The notes beneath the pieces are model-generated. The model was not told the DNA's origin. It ran no database searches and worked only from the letters and a program-made list of their open reading frames with translations. This document shows, in pieces, positions 53,013 to 64,000 of a stretch of DNA of 64,000 nt (positions are counted from its first letter, which is position 1; each line of letters opens with the position of its first letter). Source of the stretch: Oikopleura dioica (taxonomy: Eukaryota > Chordata > Appendicularia > Copelata > Oikopleuridae); contig OU015570.1 in assembly GCA_907165135.1 (NCBI GenBank), positions 558,001-622,000 on the forward strand, read 5' to 3'. The translations under genes were made by a program, and so were the position numbers.

Positions 53013-53919
53013 TTAATAAGCATCATTCAATATTTGGCTTGGGGACGGGTTGATGGTTGTCTGTGGGGCGACAGTATAATGTTTGTCAGCAGAGCGGTCA
53101 TTTGACGTTTCAATAAAGGGTTCAAGAAAATTAAGGCAACTAACGTCGGTGATCGACATTTCATTCGCAGATATTAGTTGAAGAATATCATTAACAGTTG
53201 ATTGAATGTCATTTGAAGCAGTTGGTATTGGGTTGTCTAGTGGCGGGGGATGAAACATATCCTCAAAAGTTTGTCCAGTGACATCATCAGTAACTTTTGG
53301 AAGACCTCTTTGTTGTTCATCATCACTGATTGGAACTCACTCGTAAATCACCGAAGTCTCTTGATTTTGTTCATGACTGCGATTTTCATGTGTGAGAGTT
53401 GTTTGCTCACTATTGATCGCAGGCGGCAGGTTGCAAGGTATTCGAGCGTTTATTCCAAGTTCTCTCAAATAATCCGCGTTGAGTCTCTTATCTTATTTGC
53501 GATAAGTTAAAACTCGGGAATCGTGATATCTCGAAATTTCTTCCAAAGGTTTCTGCATCTGTTAACCTATCGAAAGGAGTCAAGATATGATTGTCATCAT
53601 AAGTTTCTCGACTTAAATGTCTGTAGAGGAGACTTTTTCCGGTAAATTCCAAAAGAGAACAGATGTTCAGCTCTTGTGTTGGGGTTGTTAAGGTCATCAT
53701 TGGAATTGGTTGTGATGTTGACGAATTCGAGGAAGTAAACAAAAGGATTTCGCAGTCCTTAAGATACTGGCGAATCAAAATTATTGTTTTGTCTTCTTTA
53801 ATTCTAGACAGACTAAAAGTATGTCCTAGCATATATGTTAGGCAGAATTGTAGGAAGCGCTTCTTAGAGTCGTATGTATGCATCCAAACAAGGATTTGGT
53901 TCAGGGAAGTGTTCGACAT
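53013..53919 (-). pseudogene. ORF3 of gypsy element G3
   Basis: Starts MSNTSLNQILVWMHTYDSKK; open to 53488, then continues in a shifted frame to 53013 with a Thr/Ser/Pro-rich C-terminus. The segment FLQFCLTYML......KTIILIRQ aligns with FLRYVIPQML......KTIQLIRI in the G1 ORF3. Same position between integrase and 3' LTR. No signal peptide or membrane anchor. At least one frameshift. Confidence 0.5.
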
Positions 53920-54509
53920 CTCTTTGCGCTTGTGTCTCTCGTCGACAGGCGATTTGAATAAAATGAAGTGAAAATCTTGACAACCAAAATCTCAAATTTT
54001 GGCCAAAATTTTCGTAAAATATGGGATAGATAAGTGCTGTATAAATATTGGAGCGGCACTTCCATGGGTATCACTGCGTAGCTCTTGTATCATTTGTCAT
54101 CTCAGTATGACATCAATTGTTCATCTTAGCACATGAACGTCACAGGTAACATTCATTCTTCTATCGTCGAAGATTTCTGTAAACAAGAACGGTTGCATCT
54201 TGTCGCCTTCATATTTCTACATTTTCGAATCTTGGAGAGGCCTCAGTATGAGTTGCGCGCGGTAGACTTTCAGCGTCACAAAAATCAAAAATGCGTGAGG
54301 GATATGGCCACCTAACTGTTAGCAGGGAATGGAAGCTACGTTTTGAATACGAGGCGAGATTTGGTTCGTTAGGAGGTCCGATCTCCATGAGCGGTCGCCA
54401 AGCTGCTCTTTAGTCGGATATCCAAGTGGACTTTGCTTACAGCCATATTTTTCCACAAATATGGATTGGCACATGGGGCTCGTGAGGGCCTTCCCTCCCC
54501 CTTCACATT

Positions 54510-54968
54510 TTATTTGTGTCTTTGCCGCAATCTCTTTGCCCAAGTATTAATGTGAGGTTCTCCAGGGCAAACTTCTTTCAGTTCTTTCATATCATGAACT
54601 TCTTCTGCATCAAGTTTAGCAACGGTATCAGGATCTGGAGAAACTGGTGGAACGGTAGCAGGAAAGTCCTCAGCGTCATTTTTGAACTTCAATGGTCGGA
54701 TCACGTTGATATGTCGACGGTACTCCCTTCGAGTTTCAACATCTTTTACAATGGAAGAGTCCTTGCTGATTCGTTTAATAACACTAAATGGGCCGAACCA
54801 GACTCTATTTAGCTTTCTAAAAGCTGGTTTCCAGATGAGACATTTGGATCCAATCTCAAGGGTAGGAGCATTATTCTTGTCTCGTGCAAGCAGTTTCCGA
54901 TATCGAGAAACTTGATGAGCAAGAATAGGCGGGTGCAATTCGTCAAAGTACTTGTTGAGTCCAGTCAA
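54510..54968 (-). pseudogene. Integrase C-terminal part of G3
   Basis: Contains the helical HPPILAHQVSRYRKLLARDK, an SH3-like stretch VWFGPFSVIKRIS and RREYRRHINVIRPLKF, then an acidic Pro-rich tail. This is the DNA-binding and tail portion of a gypsy integrase; the D,D,E core is absent. Confidence 0.7.
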
Positions 54969-55334
54969 CCACTTTTCCTTTGATGCGCCGTCAACATTGC
55001 ACGTCGTGGATGAATAACCGTTTTTACATCATGTTTAATTGATTGCTACCAGCATGGCACGTGTAGCAATGAAGAAAGAAAATAAATTCATTGCTAAGAT
55101 CTTCAGGAAGGACAAGACAATTATCTTTGTAAAGTAACCCGTCCTTTGTTTGAAAAGGTAATTTTGGATTGCGTCCACATTTTTCAATAAAGTTTCTTGA
55201 CTTCACACAATTCCTTTGAAGTTTGGATAACTCTTCCGTGGTAAAGTTTTGTTCACCAAATGAGAAGACGCTCTCTTTGCTAGCTGTAATTCTTGTGTGG
55301 AAGGCGAACACAGTCTCGGGAATATCCTTGAATA

Positions 55335-55731
55335 CAGTGAAAACTCAAAAATTGGCCGGTTTTCAGATCCGAATTCCAGGAAAAAACAGCCAAATTTTGA
55401 GTTTTTTACGGGATAGCCAAGAGTCCCCTTCAAAGAAACAAATTTTCGAAATTTTGGAAAATTGGCATGATTTTCACGTTTTTGATGAATTTGTATAAAA
55501 TTTTTGCTTGTTTGAGGTTATAATTATTAGAATTATTTCATTTTTGATAATTAAAACACTTTTAAAATGCCAAATATGCTCAGGAATAGCATTATTTGGG
55601 CGCAATTTTGATGCAAAATTTTTTATTTCTGAAAACGCGGCCAATTTTTGAGTCTTTTTCAGATTCAAAAATCACTCAATTTTAACCAATACCGGCAAAA
55701 TTTTGAGTAGGCAAATTTTGAGTTTTAGCTG
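55335..55731. mobile_element. Tc1-like MITE, 397 bp
   Basis: Ends CAGTGAAAACTCAAAA and TTTTGAGTTTTAGCTG with TA outside both (55333-55334; 55732-55733). Inside are repeated AAAATTTTGAGT words. Confidence 0.65.
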
Positions 55732-55857
55732 TATTATCGAGTCACTTTCAAGGTCATCGCTTGAAGAAGCCTCTAGACGTGAGAGATAATCAGCAGTACA
55801 CATGATCGGGCTTGTGCCAGGCTCGTGAAGGATCGTGAAATTACATTTTAGCAAGTA

Positions 55858-56255
55858 CAGTTTTTTTCCTCTTTTGTGGACCCCAAGTTTGTGGACATTT
55901 TCTTCATTTTAAGGGGTTTCCGTGGGACACTATTGCAAAGATAATGTTCCGATTGTGTGGACATTTTCCCTGATAAGAAAATTTAAGAGGCAAAAATGGC
56001 ATATTTTTTTCAAAAATATAGGGTTATTTTCAAGAAATGAAGGACTTAAGCATTTAAATTTGTCGAAAAAAGATATAAATAAGCAAGAGAAAGGCGTTTC
56101 GAGGATGAAATTCGCCATTTTTCAATAAAAACGTATATTTGAAAAGATTTAAATATACTACGGCGGGACATTTTTTTGGGAACCCTTGCCCACTTTTGTG
56201 GACATTTTTCCGAAAATTTTGGACAAAAAATGTCCACAAAAGAGGAAAATAACTG
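55858..56255. mobile_element. Tc1-like MITE (GTCC family), copy 4
   Basis: 398 bp, the best-preserved copy: CAGTTTTTTTCCTCTTTTG to CAAAAGAGGAAAATAACTG, TA at 55856-55857 and 56256-56257. Confidence 0.75.
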
Positions 56256-56607
56256 TAGTTGTGGATGTTTGTTAATTTGATATCGTTGTTTTTGTAGTCT
56301 CGCTGCTCTTAAAACAAATAACAAAGTGATTTATGATCCACAACGCAGCTGAAATGTGTATTGAGAAGAAAATACTCGAAATGAAAAATGCTGAATGCCA
56401 GTGCAAATAGCTCTTTGATCCTCATTGATCGTTGTAAGTCAGGTCCTTTCAGAGCTTTGGAGAAGTAGCCAAGGATGTTGAGATTTTCTCTGATTCTCTG
56501 ATAGAGGATTCCGCCTTCTTTCTTTCCATTACTGTCGGGTACCGAAATCAAGGATTTTCCAAGTTGAAAGTGGGACAGTGATGGATTCATCAACAATTCA
56601 TTCTTAA

Positions 56608-57445
56608 GGGTGTCCCCAACGATCGGATTCGACTAATCTTAGTCTGATGACCAAATTTTTTTCAGTTAATTAAAGGAAGCTGATTCTAGAGCTTTTTTCA
56701 GATCTGAAATATCTCATTTGATTCTCGAGATATTACTGTTTCTATGACAGCGCTAATGCATTACGGCTCGATAGAAATGCACTGTAAAAAGTGTCATTTT
56801 CAAAATTTCGATTTTATATATCGACCTGTATATTTTCTGAGAGCTTGAAAAATTCTCTATTCAATGATACTTATATCAATACGATAGTACAAATTTTTCA
56901 CCTTCAAACAGTGCGCCAAAAGTCGCAAACACCTGCACATTGGCGCCGGAAAAAGGGATTAAGGGTCTTATCAACGCAAAATCTGAGCTTGCCGGGAGAT
57001 TGAAAATAGATCAAACTATTATTCCTGTAAAAATGAGAAAAATTGAATTTCAGGAACAGCGCTAGAATCGAGCTCAAACTTCAGCAAAATCGTTACTTCA
57101 AAGAATGCATCGTATCTGATGCATACAGATAAATTTTAAAAATCCGTCAAATTTATGGCATAGAGGAGCGTTCAAGGAATTAGGATCTGGTCGTAATTTA
57201 AAAATTGAATTTGTAGAACTCGAGAAAAACGATCTCAAAGATTGGTCAGAATAGAAAAATCAGAACTCTTTGAAGAAGCGGTAGGGGATTAAAAGATTAC
57301 AATTTCAAAATTCTGCCAAATTTATGGAATAGAAAAGGGTCTAAATAATAATGAATATATTTCTTTTAGCCGAAAAGCCTTCAGGAAGTTCTATAAAAAA
57401 TAGCTCAAAGTATAGCCTGTTTTAAAAAAATCGTTGGGGACACCC
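56608..57445. mobile_element. TTAA-flanked element, GGGTGTCCCC family, copy 1
   Basis: 838 bp, ends GGGTGTCCCCAACGAT and complement, TTAA outside both (56604-56607; 57446-57449). Noncoding. Homologous to 59565-61543. Probably moved by a piggyBac-type enzyme. Confidence 0.75.
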
Positions 57446-57745
57446 TTAATTCTTTGGAAAGTGTGCTCATGTTTGTCAGCCCATTGAAATTCAACATTCT
57501 TTGATGTAAGATCGTAAAGAGGTTGCAAAATGGCATTTTCGTCTCTAATGAACTTGATGTTCTAATTGAATACTCCCAAGAGGCCTTTAATTTCGCTCTT
57601 TGACTTTGGAGCTTTCAAGTTCTTGATGGTCTCGAGATGTTCGGCATAGAAAACATTTCTTTGGTGAGAGGAGCAGGCCATTATTAACGCAAGTCTTGAA
57701 GATGAATTCCAGTGTTTCAAGGTGTTTCAAAAAGGAATTGCCAAT

Positions 57746-58471
57746 TCAGATTATATCGTCCAAGTATGAAAGAATGCTTGGGTGGTCTAGTAACTTCTGA
57801 ATGATTCTTGAGAAGGCACTCGGAGCTGTTGATACACCATAAAGCATCCGTTGAGCGGCGTAATGTTTGTTGTTGAAGGAGAAAGCGAGCTTGTGGGAAT
57901 CTTCAGCGGCGGTTTGTATTTGCCAGTTCCCACGGTGGCAATCAATTTGACTTATGAAGCATGTGTTCCCATTTGAAAGTCGAGTTCCGATTTCTGTCAA
58001 TACCACTGACAAGTGAGGCAACGGGAACCGATCTTGTTAAAGGAGTTTGTTTAAGGATCTTGCGTCAAGAGAAATCCGAATAGAGCCATCGTTTTTCTGT
58101 AGAATAATCAGAGGAATATTGAAACCAGACGATGTCTCTCTGATGCTGTCCAGACTTTTCCATCGCTCAATCTCTTTGCTAACCTGATCTTTCATGTGAA
58201 TCGGTATTGGGCGAGAAGGTTGTTGTGTTGTCTGAGATTCATCAAGCATAGGTAGGGTGAACCGGAAATTATGAAGTTTACCAAGGACATCTTCACCCAT
58301 TGAGAAGGCAAGTTTATATTTGCCAACGAGATCAGTAAGTTTTCCCTCTTGCTCCGAAGTCGTGTCGCCAAATGAGCCTATTTTCCGTTTGAAATTCATT
58401 ATTTCAGCCTTTTGACTTCGTAATCTTTGGAATGATTCTAGGGATTCTCTCTCAGTTTTATAATCTTTCAT
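57746..58471 (-). pseudogene. Reverse transcriptase of G3
   Basis: The fingers block at 58471-58037 has SGFNIPLIILQKNDGSIRIS and LDARSLNKLL. The palm block at 58021-57746 has MLYGVSTAPSAFSRIIQKLL and SILSYLDDII with the catalytic YLDD. A stop and shift near 58030 separate them. Thumb sequence continues, broken, to about 57600. Confidence 0.8.
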
Positions 58472-58639
58472 CTCGACAATTGCATTTTGAGTTCTTATCG
58501 GGTCTTATTGTTCGGACTTGTATGTTTTTCCAAACAATAAATTTCTTATCAGGAAAAGCAACATCTTTGAGGAGGTCGCAGCCAATAAGGACAGGAACAC
58601 AAATTGAGTCGACAACAAGTGGATTTGTGATCAGAGCGA

Positions 58640-58850
58640 ATTTTCCGTTGCCGATTGTTTGACTGTCATTTTGATTGGTTCGGCGATTGTTGACGGTCGG
58701 ATAAATTGATTGTTTGCACAAATTATTTCCACTTTTGATGGTTTTGTGTTGTTGACGAATGGAAGACTTGAATTGATACAGGTCTTTGAAGCACCGGTGT
58801 CGAGGAGCGCGACGTAGTTGTAGCCATTGACATTGACGTTAATAAATTTC
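58640..58850 (-). pseudogene. Protease of G3
   Basis: Minus-strand reading contains YNYVALLDTGASKTCINSSL, the retropepsin DTGA signature, and VEIICANNQFIRPS. It is cut at about 58855 by the Penelope fragment. Confidence 0.7.
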
Positions 58851-58854
58851 AGGC

Positions 58855-59307
58855 CCAATTTTGAACCAAAAGAATTCAATATGCACAAATTTGAAAAATT
58901 TCCAAAAGGATATGGCATACAATCAAGTCTTGAATTCGCTAATTGGTTGAAATCAAAGTCTTTTGCAAATGACCAGATTGAATTCTTCTCTCTTGATGTT
59001 AAAAAACTTTTTCCTTCGGTTTGCACGAAAAGCTTGATCGATTTTTGTCTTGAAGAAATTTTTGTGCGCAATCGTGCAGTAAAAATGCTCCCAAGATATA
59101 GGGACTCAAATGACAAATTCTAACCCCCTATCCCTAAACATCTTCTTCAAATAATGCTTCCCAAGACACTTACTCATTTTACAGCAGTTGAAGGTTATGA
59201 AAACTTTTTTAGGCAATTTAAGGGACTTTCAATGGGTGATGTTACGAGCCCTTATCTTGCGAACTATTTTTTGCACTGCATAGAACATAAAGAAATTGAA
59301 AATATGT
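58855..59307 (+). pseudogene. Penelope-like RT fragment, plus strand
   Basis: Reads EFFSLDVKKLFPSVCTKSLI (the RT motif around the first catalytic Asp) and, after frame breaks, QFKGLSMGDVTSPYLANYFL, the Penelope counterpart of MGSKLSPILA in the element at 48845. Neither the N-terminal region nor the endonuclease is present. Confidence 0.6.
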
Positions 59308-59309
59308 AG

Positions 59310-59473
59310 TCTGTATAGCCTATACAGTATTGGTCTTACTATTCTGCTCGTTTCATGAAAAGAACACATAATTCCGCCAAAGGCAATTGCGCGTCTGATG
59401 CCCGCTCGCCTTACCACTGCTCTTGGGCGCCGCCAACATTTTTTGAAATAGCCTTCGGCGCCGCGAGATAAGC
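59310..59473 (+). repeat. G3-type LTR fragment
   Basis: Inverted copy of 52735-52893, starting TATTGGTCTTACTATTCTGC and containing GGCGCCGCC and CTTCGGCGCCGCGAGATAAG. Truncated by the MITE at 59476. Confidence 0.6.
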
Positions 59474-60329
59474 TACAGTGATGACCCATTTTAAGGCCGG
59501 CCCTTTTAAGGCCACTTTTTCGAAAAATCTCAAAAATCTGTCATCCTAAAAAAATCCACTTTAAGGGTGTCCCCAACGATCGAGTCGGAGTTTTCTTAGT
59601 CGGGTGAACAAACTATTTAGAGTTAATTATGGGAAGCTGATTCTAAAGCTTCTTTCAGATCTGAAATATCACATCTAGTTCTCGAGATATGACTGTTTCT
59701 ATGACCGCGCTTATGCATTACGGCTCGATAGAAATGCACTGTAAAAGTGTCATTTTCAAACTTTCGATTTTATATATCAACCTGGGTATTGTCTGAAAGC
59801 TTGAAAAATTCTCTATTCAATGATGCCCATATCGACGCGATAACACCAATTTTTCATTTTCGAACAGTGCGCCAAAAGTCGCCAACACGTGCACTTTGGC
59901 GCCGGAAAAGGGGATTAAGGGACTTATCAGCGCGCAATCTGAGCGTACCGAGAGATTGTCAATAGATAAAACTATAATCTCTGTAAAAATTAGGAAAATT
60001 CAATTTAAGAAACTACGCTAGAATCGAGCACAAACTTAAGCAAAATCGTTGCTTTAGATAATTCATCGTCTCAGATGCATGCAGTTAAATTTTCAAAATC
60101 CGCCAAATTTAATGCAGAGAGGAGTGTTCAAGGAATCAGGATCTGCCCGAAATTTGAAAATTGAATTTGTAGAACTCAAGAAAAACGATCTCAAAGATTG
60201 GTCAGAATAGAAAAGTCAGACTTATTTGAAGAAGCGGTAAGGGATTAAAAAATTACAATTTCGTTATTCTGCCAAATTAAATGCAGAGAAAAAGGTCTGA
60301 ATAATAATGGGTGTAATTCTTTTGACCAA

Positions 60330-60420
60330 ATTCAAAAATCAAGGGACGGGGCTGAGACGGCCCGAAGGGCCGTCAAGCCCCTTAAATTCAAAAATCAAGG
60401 GACGGGGCTGAGGCGGTCCG
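60330..60420 (+). repeat. 56-bp-unit hairpin repeat family, copy E
   Basis: About 1.6 units with GACGGCCC-GAA-GGGCCGTC and AAGCCCCTTAAATTCAAAAA. Confidence 0.7.
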
Positions 60421-60698
60421 GGAAAATTTTGAATGATAATATCGAAGAAATAAGGCTTATTCTGAATAAGTTATTCATCTTGCTCGATATTCGAAGATTT
60501 CTTCCTCGAGTTCTGGTCTTCCAGCAAAAGGTCCTCCGCCATATGAATTCCAGATATTAATAGTTTTGGTCGATCACGACTATCGAGATTCACGAGTCAT
60601 CCTGACCGATGGCAATAGTTTTGAAGGTGGATTCTAGGGTAACAAGGCACGGTCTTTCCAATAAAGCTACTGGTTCAGGCTGATCTGCTTAGGGGGGT

Positions 60699-61301
60699 AC
60701 TGAATTGTGCCGCCCTGCGCCGCCCTGCGCCGCCCTGCGCCGCCCTGCACCGCCCAGCGTCGCCCGGTCCGTAACCAATCGACTCTCATTCGACCAAACC
60801 ATGACCTAGGAAAGAGTTCTGAACAAGAGCGAGAGTTGGGCCCCGCCAACCCAATGAGTTCTCTACCAGAAAATGCACGCGTAAGGGCCTTTGGCCCGTC
60901 GCGTGCTCAATATACAGTGGCACATCCTAAACTGGGCAGGTCGCTTTGTCCATCCGCGGCCCACTTTGGGATGTGGTGACTCATGCCATTTCTTTTGCTC
61001 TAATAAGAGAAAGCGTTTCTGGAAGCGGCCGCCCCTGCCCAGTTTGGGATGTGGCGGCACCTGCCCAGTTTGGGATGTGCCACTGTATTAGTTATTTTAT
61101 GCAAGATCTGAATTTGATTGAGAACAACGCTACTGGCACCCTAAATTATAGGTTTTACTTATTTTAACTGTTTGACAATATAAATAAGTGAGAATAACTA
61201 AGTTGACATAAAAGCTTAAATTACGGCCTTTGAAAGACCAAAAATCTTCAAACCCGGTGAGGCTGGGCGGCACAGGGCGGCGCAGGGCGGCACAATTCAG
61301 T
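60699..61301. mobile_element. Inverted-repeat element with GCCGCCCTGC tandem ends
   Basis: The left end ACTGAATTGTGCCGCCCTGC continues as four 10-bp GCCGCCCTGC units. The right end is the complement (GCAGGGCGGCACAATTCAGT). It encloses the MITE at 60915-61085. Confidence 0.65.
60915..61085. mobile_element. 171-bp Tc1-like MITE
   Basis: CAGTGGCACATCC.AAACTGG and complement, TA on each side (60913-60914; 61086-61087). Internal repeats of CCCAGTTTGGGATGTG. Confidence 0.7.
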
Positions 61302-61793
61302 GTCTCCCTCTGCTTACAAGTAATTCAATTTCTCAAAAAACTGCCCTTTAATCTGTTTTTGTTGTATTTTTGCTGACAACGTGACCTAAAAATATTTTAT
61401 TTTTGTATCTGTGAATCAGCTTTATCCTAGGAACAATAAAATGGGAAGAATTCTAGTTTACCTCGTTTATAAAAATAACGTTTCGTCACCTAGCTATAAA
61501 TATTAGCTCAAACTATGGCCCATTTAAAAAATCGTTGGGGACCATTTTTTCAATTTCTATTCGAAACCCGAAACTTGAACTGTCACTTGAAAAAACTTTT
61601 CATCTTTGACTGCCCGATGCCTCCTGTCTTTATCTTTATTCTTATTTTTTGGTACTCTTCGATGATTTTTTCTCGAATTATACAATTAGCGATGATTTCT
61701 TACGGTCCTTTCTGAATTTTCACTTAGATTTGACTCCAAGTAATTAAATTTATCATTATATTGGCGTCAAAAATACGCAGAGGAATGTCTTAA

Positions 61794-62537
61794 GGGTAGA
61801 ACATGAAATCGGCGCGCGGCGCCTCGCTCGCCCAGCGCCCCGCCGTGCCCTACTTTTCAGAATGCCCTAAAATCGGAACGGATAAAGCTTTTTCAAAAAT
61901 TTTTCGGATTATAGATTATCAAAGCCTTTTCTTTTCACAGATTGAAAATGGGCAGAATCATCAAAGAATAAGTCGGAGAAAATGACATGAGTTGGTTAAA
62001 CTCTATCTCTTCTCGCAATTCTTATCCGATTTTTTCAAATTTCGATAGGTCAAAAGTGTTCCGTTAGACCTAAAATTCCGTAGTCTCAGAATTAATTTTA
62101 AAGCTTTATGGAATTTTATATGAGCTTTTGAAATGAGAGCTGCACCGTCGTGAGGCGCGCAGCGTGAGAGAAGAAGCGGCGCGGCGTGAAAGCACTTGTT
62201 TTGAGAAGCCGTGTGCAACTTTAGGAAGCTTCAAAATTAATTCTGAGACTACGAAATTTTAGGTCTAACGGAGCACTTTCGACCTTTCTAAATTTGAAAA
62301 AATCGGATAAGAATTGCGAGAAGAGATAGAGTTTAACCAACTCATGTCATTTTCTCCGACTTATTCTTTGACGATCTTGCTCATTTTTGATCTGTGGAAA
62401 GTAAAGGCTTTAATGATCTGAAATCCGAAAAATTTTTGAAAAAGCTTTATCCGTTCCGATTTAAGGGCATTCTTAAAAGTAGGGCACGGCGGAGCGCTGG
62501 GCGAGGAGGCGCCGCGCGCCGATTTCATGTTCTACCC
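61794..62537. mobile_element. 744-bp TTAA-flanked foldback element
   Basis: Starts GGGTAGAACATGAAATCGGC and ends with its complement; TTAA at 61790-61793 and 62538-62541. The two arms stay complementary for about 350 bp each, meeting near 62165, so nearly the whole element is one palindrome. GC-rich ends (GGCGCGCGGCGCC). Confidence 0.8.
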
Positions 62538-62935
62538 TTAACCATTGTTCTTTCGAAAAAGCTCATTAATTATCTTCTTCACGTAATTTTTCTTTGACGT
62601 CTTCACTAGAATCTCTTCATATCTTTTTTCTTATGATTTGTCATGTAACATGACTCATGTTTTTCCTCTTTTCAGACATGTTTTTCGAATATAATTTTTA
62701 AAATAATGAAAGAAAGAATCACCTTGAGTTCAATTCAAAGGATACATTTGGGAAAACGCCACGATTCATACAATGTTCGGGCGAAAAAATATGCTTTGGA
62801 CCTTAATTCATCACTTTTTATCCAAACAAAGGGGAAAATTTGTTGTCATCCGACTCGAGACAAAAATATCCATTTTAACGCCACTTTTGAAATTCGCTGT
62901 CATCCAAAAATTGGCCTTAAAATGGGTTTTCACTG

Positions 62936-63723
62936 TATTATTATAAGCGGAGGTCATCATCAATTGTGGTTTTAGAAAATATTATCATCTTACTCGGAAA
63001 AAAGAAAAATTTGACTTTTAAAAATCATCTTATTCTTAATTTTATTCAATCAAGAATGTCTCAGAAATAATAACCTTAGAGAGATCATCAACGTTGAGAA
63101 AATGTCTTTTTGTTTGGTAGAACCTCTATCTTCTACGATTGAATTCGAATTGGGTGGATAGTGAGGCCAGGGTGAAATCTCTTATCTTGGAATTTTTGAA
63201 ATCTCTCTCCGGGAAAAAACCGAGAAGACCTCCGGCATGCATTCTTTTAAAAAATGTATGAGTCATACAGTATGACCTCGTATTCGCGGTAAAAATCAAA
63301 ACGTTAAATTAAAAAAACATTGTAATACTTTTCAAGACTGAACACGATTGTCTAAATTTAACAAGAATGAAGTTTTTCAAATCGATAAATCGGTTTAAAG
63401 GACAGTTTATCGTTTATACCCCTTGTTTTCAAATTCGTGGCAATTCTTGTGTACAACTCTCCAAAGTCAAATTTTGATTTAAGCGACAATAAAACGGACA
63501 AAAATATATATATGAAGTACATAAAAAATTGTTTTATTGCCCATAAGAGATAGCAGAGTTTAAAATAAGTAAAGCAAATATTTATCGGGGAGTTTCGAGT
63601 TTTTCACATAATGGCTTAAAAAATAACAAACAAACACATGCGACCTAAAGTGATTGGAATATAAGTGGCGCTATGATTCTTCAAAAATAAAAATATATCC
63701 ATTCTTTATGCCAAGAGAGAAAA
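62936..63723. other. AT-rich noncoding stretch
   Basis: No coding frame or matched repeat. A short palindrome ATGAGTCATACAGTATGACCTC lies near 63259. Confidence 0.35.
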
Positions 63724-63924
63724 TTGAGAAATAATATCACTATGTTTTCTTTTTCTTTAGTCGGCTCTATTGATTCTTTGGGTTATCGGGAGAGCAAACT
63801 ACTTAACATCCAACCCTTATCCAACACTAGGAATGGTCTTGAGTTTTTGCTTGCTCAACAAAAACGTTATTTGAAGCTATTTGATTCTGCTCTTGCTTTT
63901 TCTGTTGATTTGCCGGATAATTAA
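63724..63924 (+). CDS. Hypothetical ORF at the right edge
   Basis: 66 codons (FSLVGSIDSLGYRESKLLNI). A second open frame continues after the stop to the window edge with Asp/Glu-rich content. It may be the start of another mobile-element gene; not recognised. Confidence 0.25.
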   Translation: MRNNITMFSFSLVGSIDSLGYRESKLLNIQPLSNTRNGLEFLLAQQKRYLKLFDSALAFSVDLPDN

Positions 63925-64000
63925 ATCCCTGACAACGATTTTTGCAATAAACTCTTCGAGAATATTGAGATCGACATTGACCAAGACACCATCTCAAAAC

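Larger units (their letters stand above)
55024..57745 (-). pseudogene. RNase H and integrase start of G3, split by MITEs
   Basis: RNase H blocks at 56596-56309 (NILGYFSKALKGPDLQRSMR, VVDHKSLCYLF) and 55854-55740 (TADYLSRLEASSSDD), then a connector and the integrase start at 55311-55024 (HCYTCHAGSNQLN). The alignment with G2 is direct (YFSKQLQGPDLKRPMR, VDHKSLLYLF). Three MITE insertions account for the gaps. Confidence 0.75.
52480..58850 (-). mobile_element. Gypsy element G3 with three nested MITEs
   Basis: Minus-strand order: protease (58850-58640), RT (58471-57746), RNase H (56596-55740), integrase start (55311-55024), integrase C-terminus (54968-54510), ORF3 (53919-53013), purine tract and 3' LTR (52905-52480). 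The integrase catalytic core between 55024 and 54968 is deleted. Insertions at 56608-57445, 55858-56255 and 55335-55731 split pol. The 5' side is lost to a Penelope fragment at 58855. Confidence 0.75.
59565..61543. mobile_element. TTAA element, GGGTGTCCCC family, copy 2
   Basis: The left end GGGTGTCCCCAACGAT follows TTAA at 59561-59564. The right end is ATCGTTGGGGACC without the terminal six bases or TTAA. Homologous to 56608-57445 but enlarged by insertions, including copy E of the 56-bp family (60330-60420). Confidence 0.65.
59476..62935. mobile_element. Nest of inverted-repeat elements
   Basis: The outermost TIRs CAGTGATGACCCATTTTA and TAAAATGGGTTTTCACTG have TA outside both. Inside lie the TTAA element 59565-61543, the GCC-tandem element 60699-61301 with a further MITE at 60915-61085, and the foldback 61794-62537. 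The outer pair may belong to one MITE expanded by these insertions. Confidence 0.55.

Overview
This window is eukaryotic and animal, dominated by mobile DNA. Three host genes can be read with exon-intron structure: a C2H2 zinc-finger gene, an ECHDC3-type enoyl-CoA hydratase and the 5' end of a PITRM1-type presequence protease. Most of their introns are 31-82 nt, and at least one cannot be read as GT-AG. Tiny introns, some non-canonical splice junctions, compact genes and envelope-bearing gypsy-like (Tor-like) retroelements together suggest an appendicularian tunicate (Oikopleura or relative). That assignment is inference, not proof.

Layout. 1-17925 is a three-level nest of retrovirus-like LTR elements. 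Outer element 1b (minus; 16740-17925 continuing at 1-1918) is interrupted in gag by element 1a (minus, 1919-10550 plus the rest of its 5' LTR at 16568-16739). The 5' LTR of 1a is interrupted by element 2 (plus, 10551-16563, two 299-bp LTRs, GGGT target duplication). Element 1a has lost its reverse transcriptase but carries, between integrase and 3' LTR, a long plus-strand (antisense) gene with apparent introns. Element 2 has lost everything from mid-RT to the env tail and also carries an antisense ORF. 17926-24302 holds a decayed gypsy element (19815-22740), MITEs and minisatellite-bearing repeats.

24303-38703 is a second nest. LTR element 3 (TGTA target duplication) contains a 12.3-kb segment bounded by inverted repeats and a CCAA duplication (25774-38042). 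That segment contains one minus-strand gypsy element whose parts lie on either side of the host genes: gag, protease, RT and RNase H at 37575-33386, then integrase C-terminus, ORF3 and LTR at 29193-26790. The intron-containing host genes (29684-33385) therefore sit where the integrase core should be. This looks like captured host DNA and is the most interesting feature here.

38704-48500 holds transposon fragments, several inverted-repeat elements with TA or TTAA duplications, one unrecognised multi-exon gene (46096-47191) and a 111-bp structured direct repeat. 48631-50760 has two Penelope-like elements with GIY-YIG domains, one flanked by 205-bp inverted repeats that each contain a hammerhead-ribozyme-like motif. 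52480-58850 is another minus-strand gypsy element (G3) with three MITEs inserted and its integrase core missing. 58855-64000 is a Penelope RT fragment followed by a stack of nested inverted-repeat elements. All retroelement genes seen are broken; none looks autonomous as assembled.
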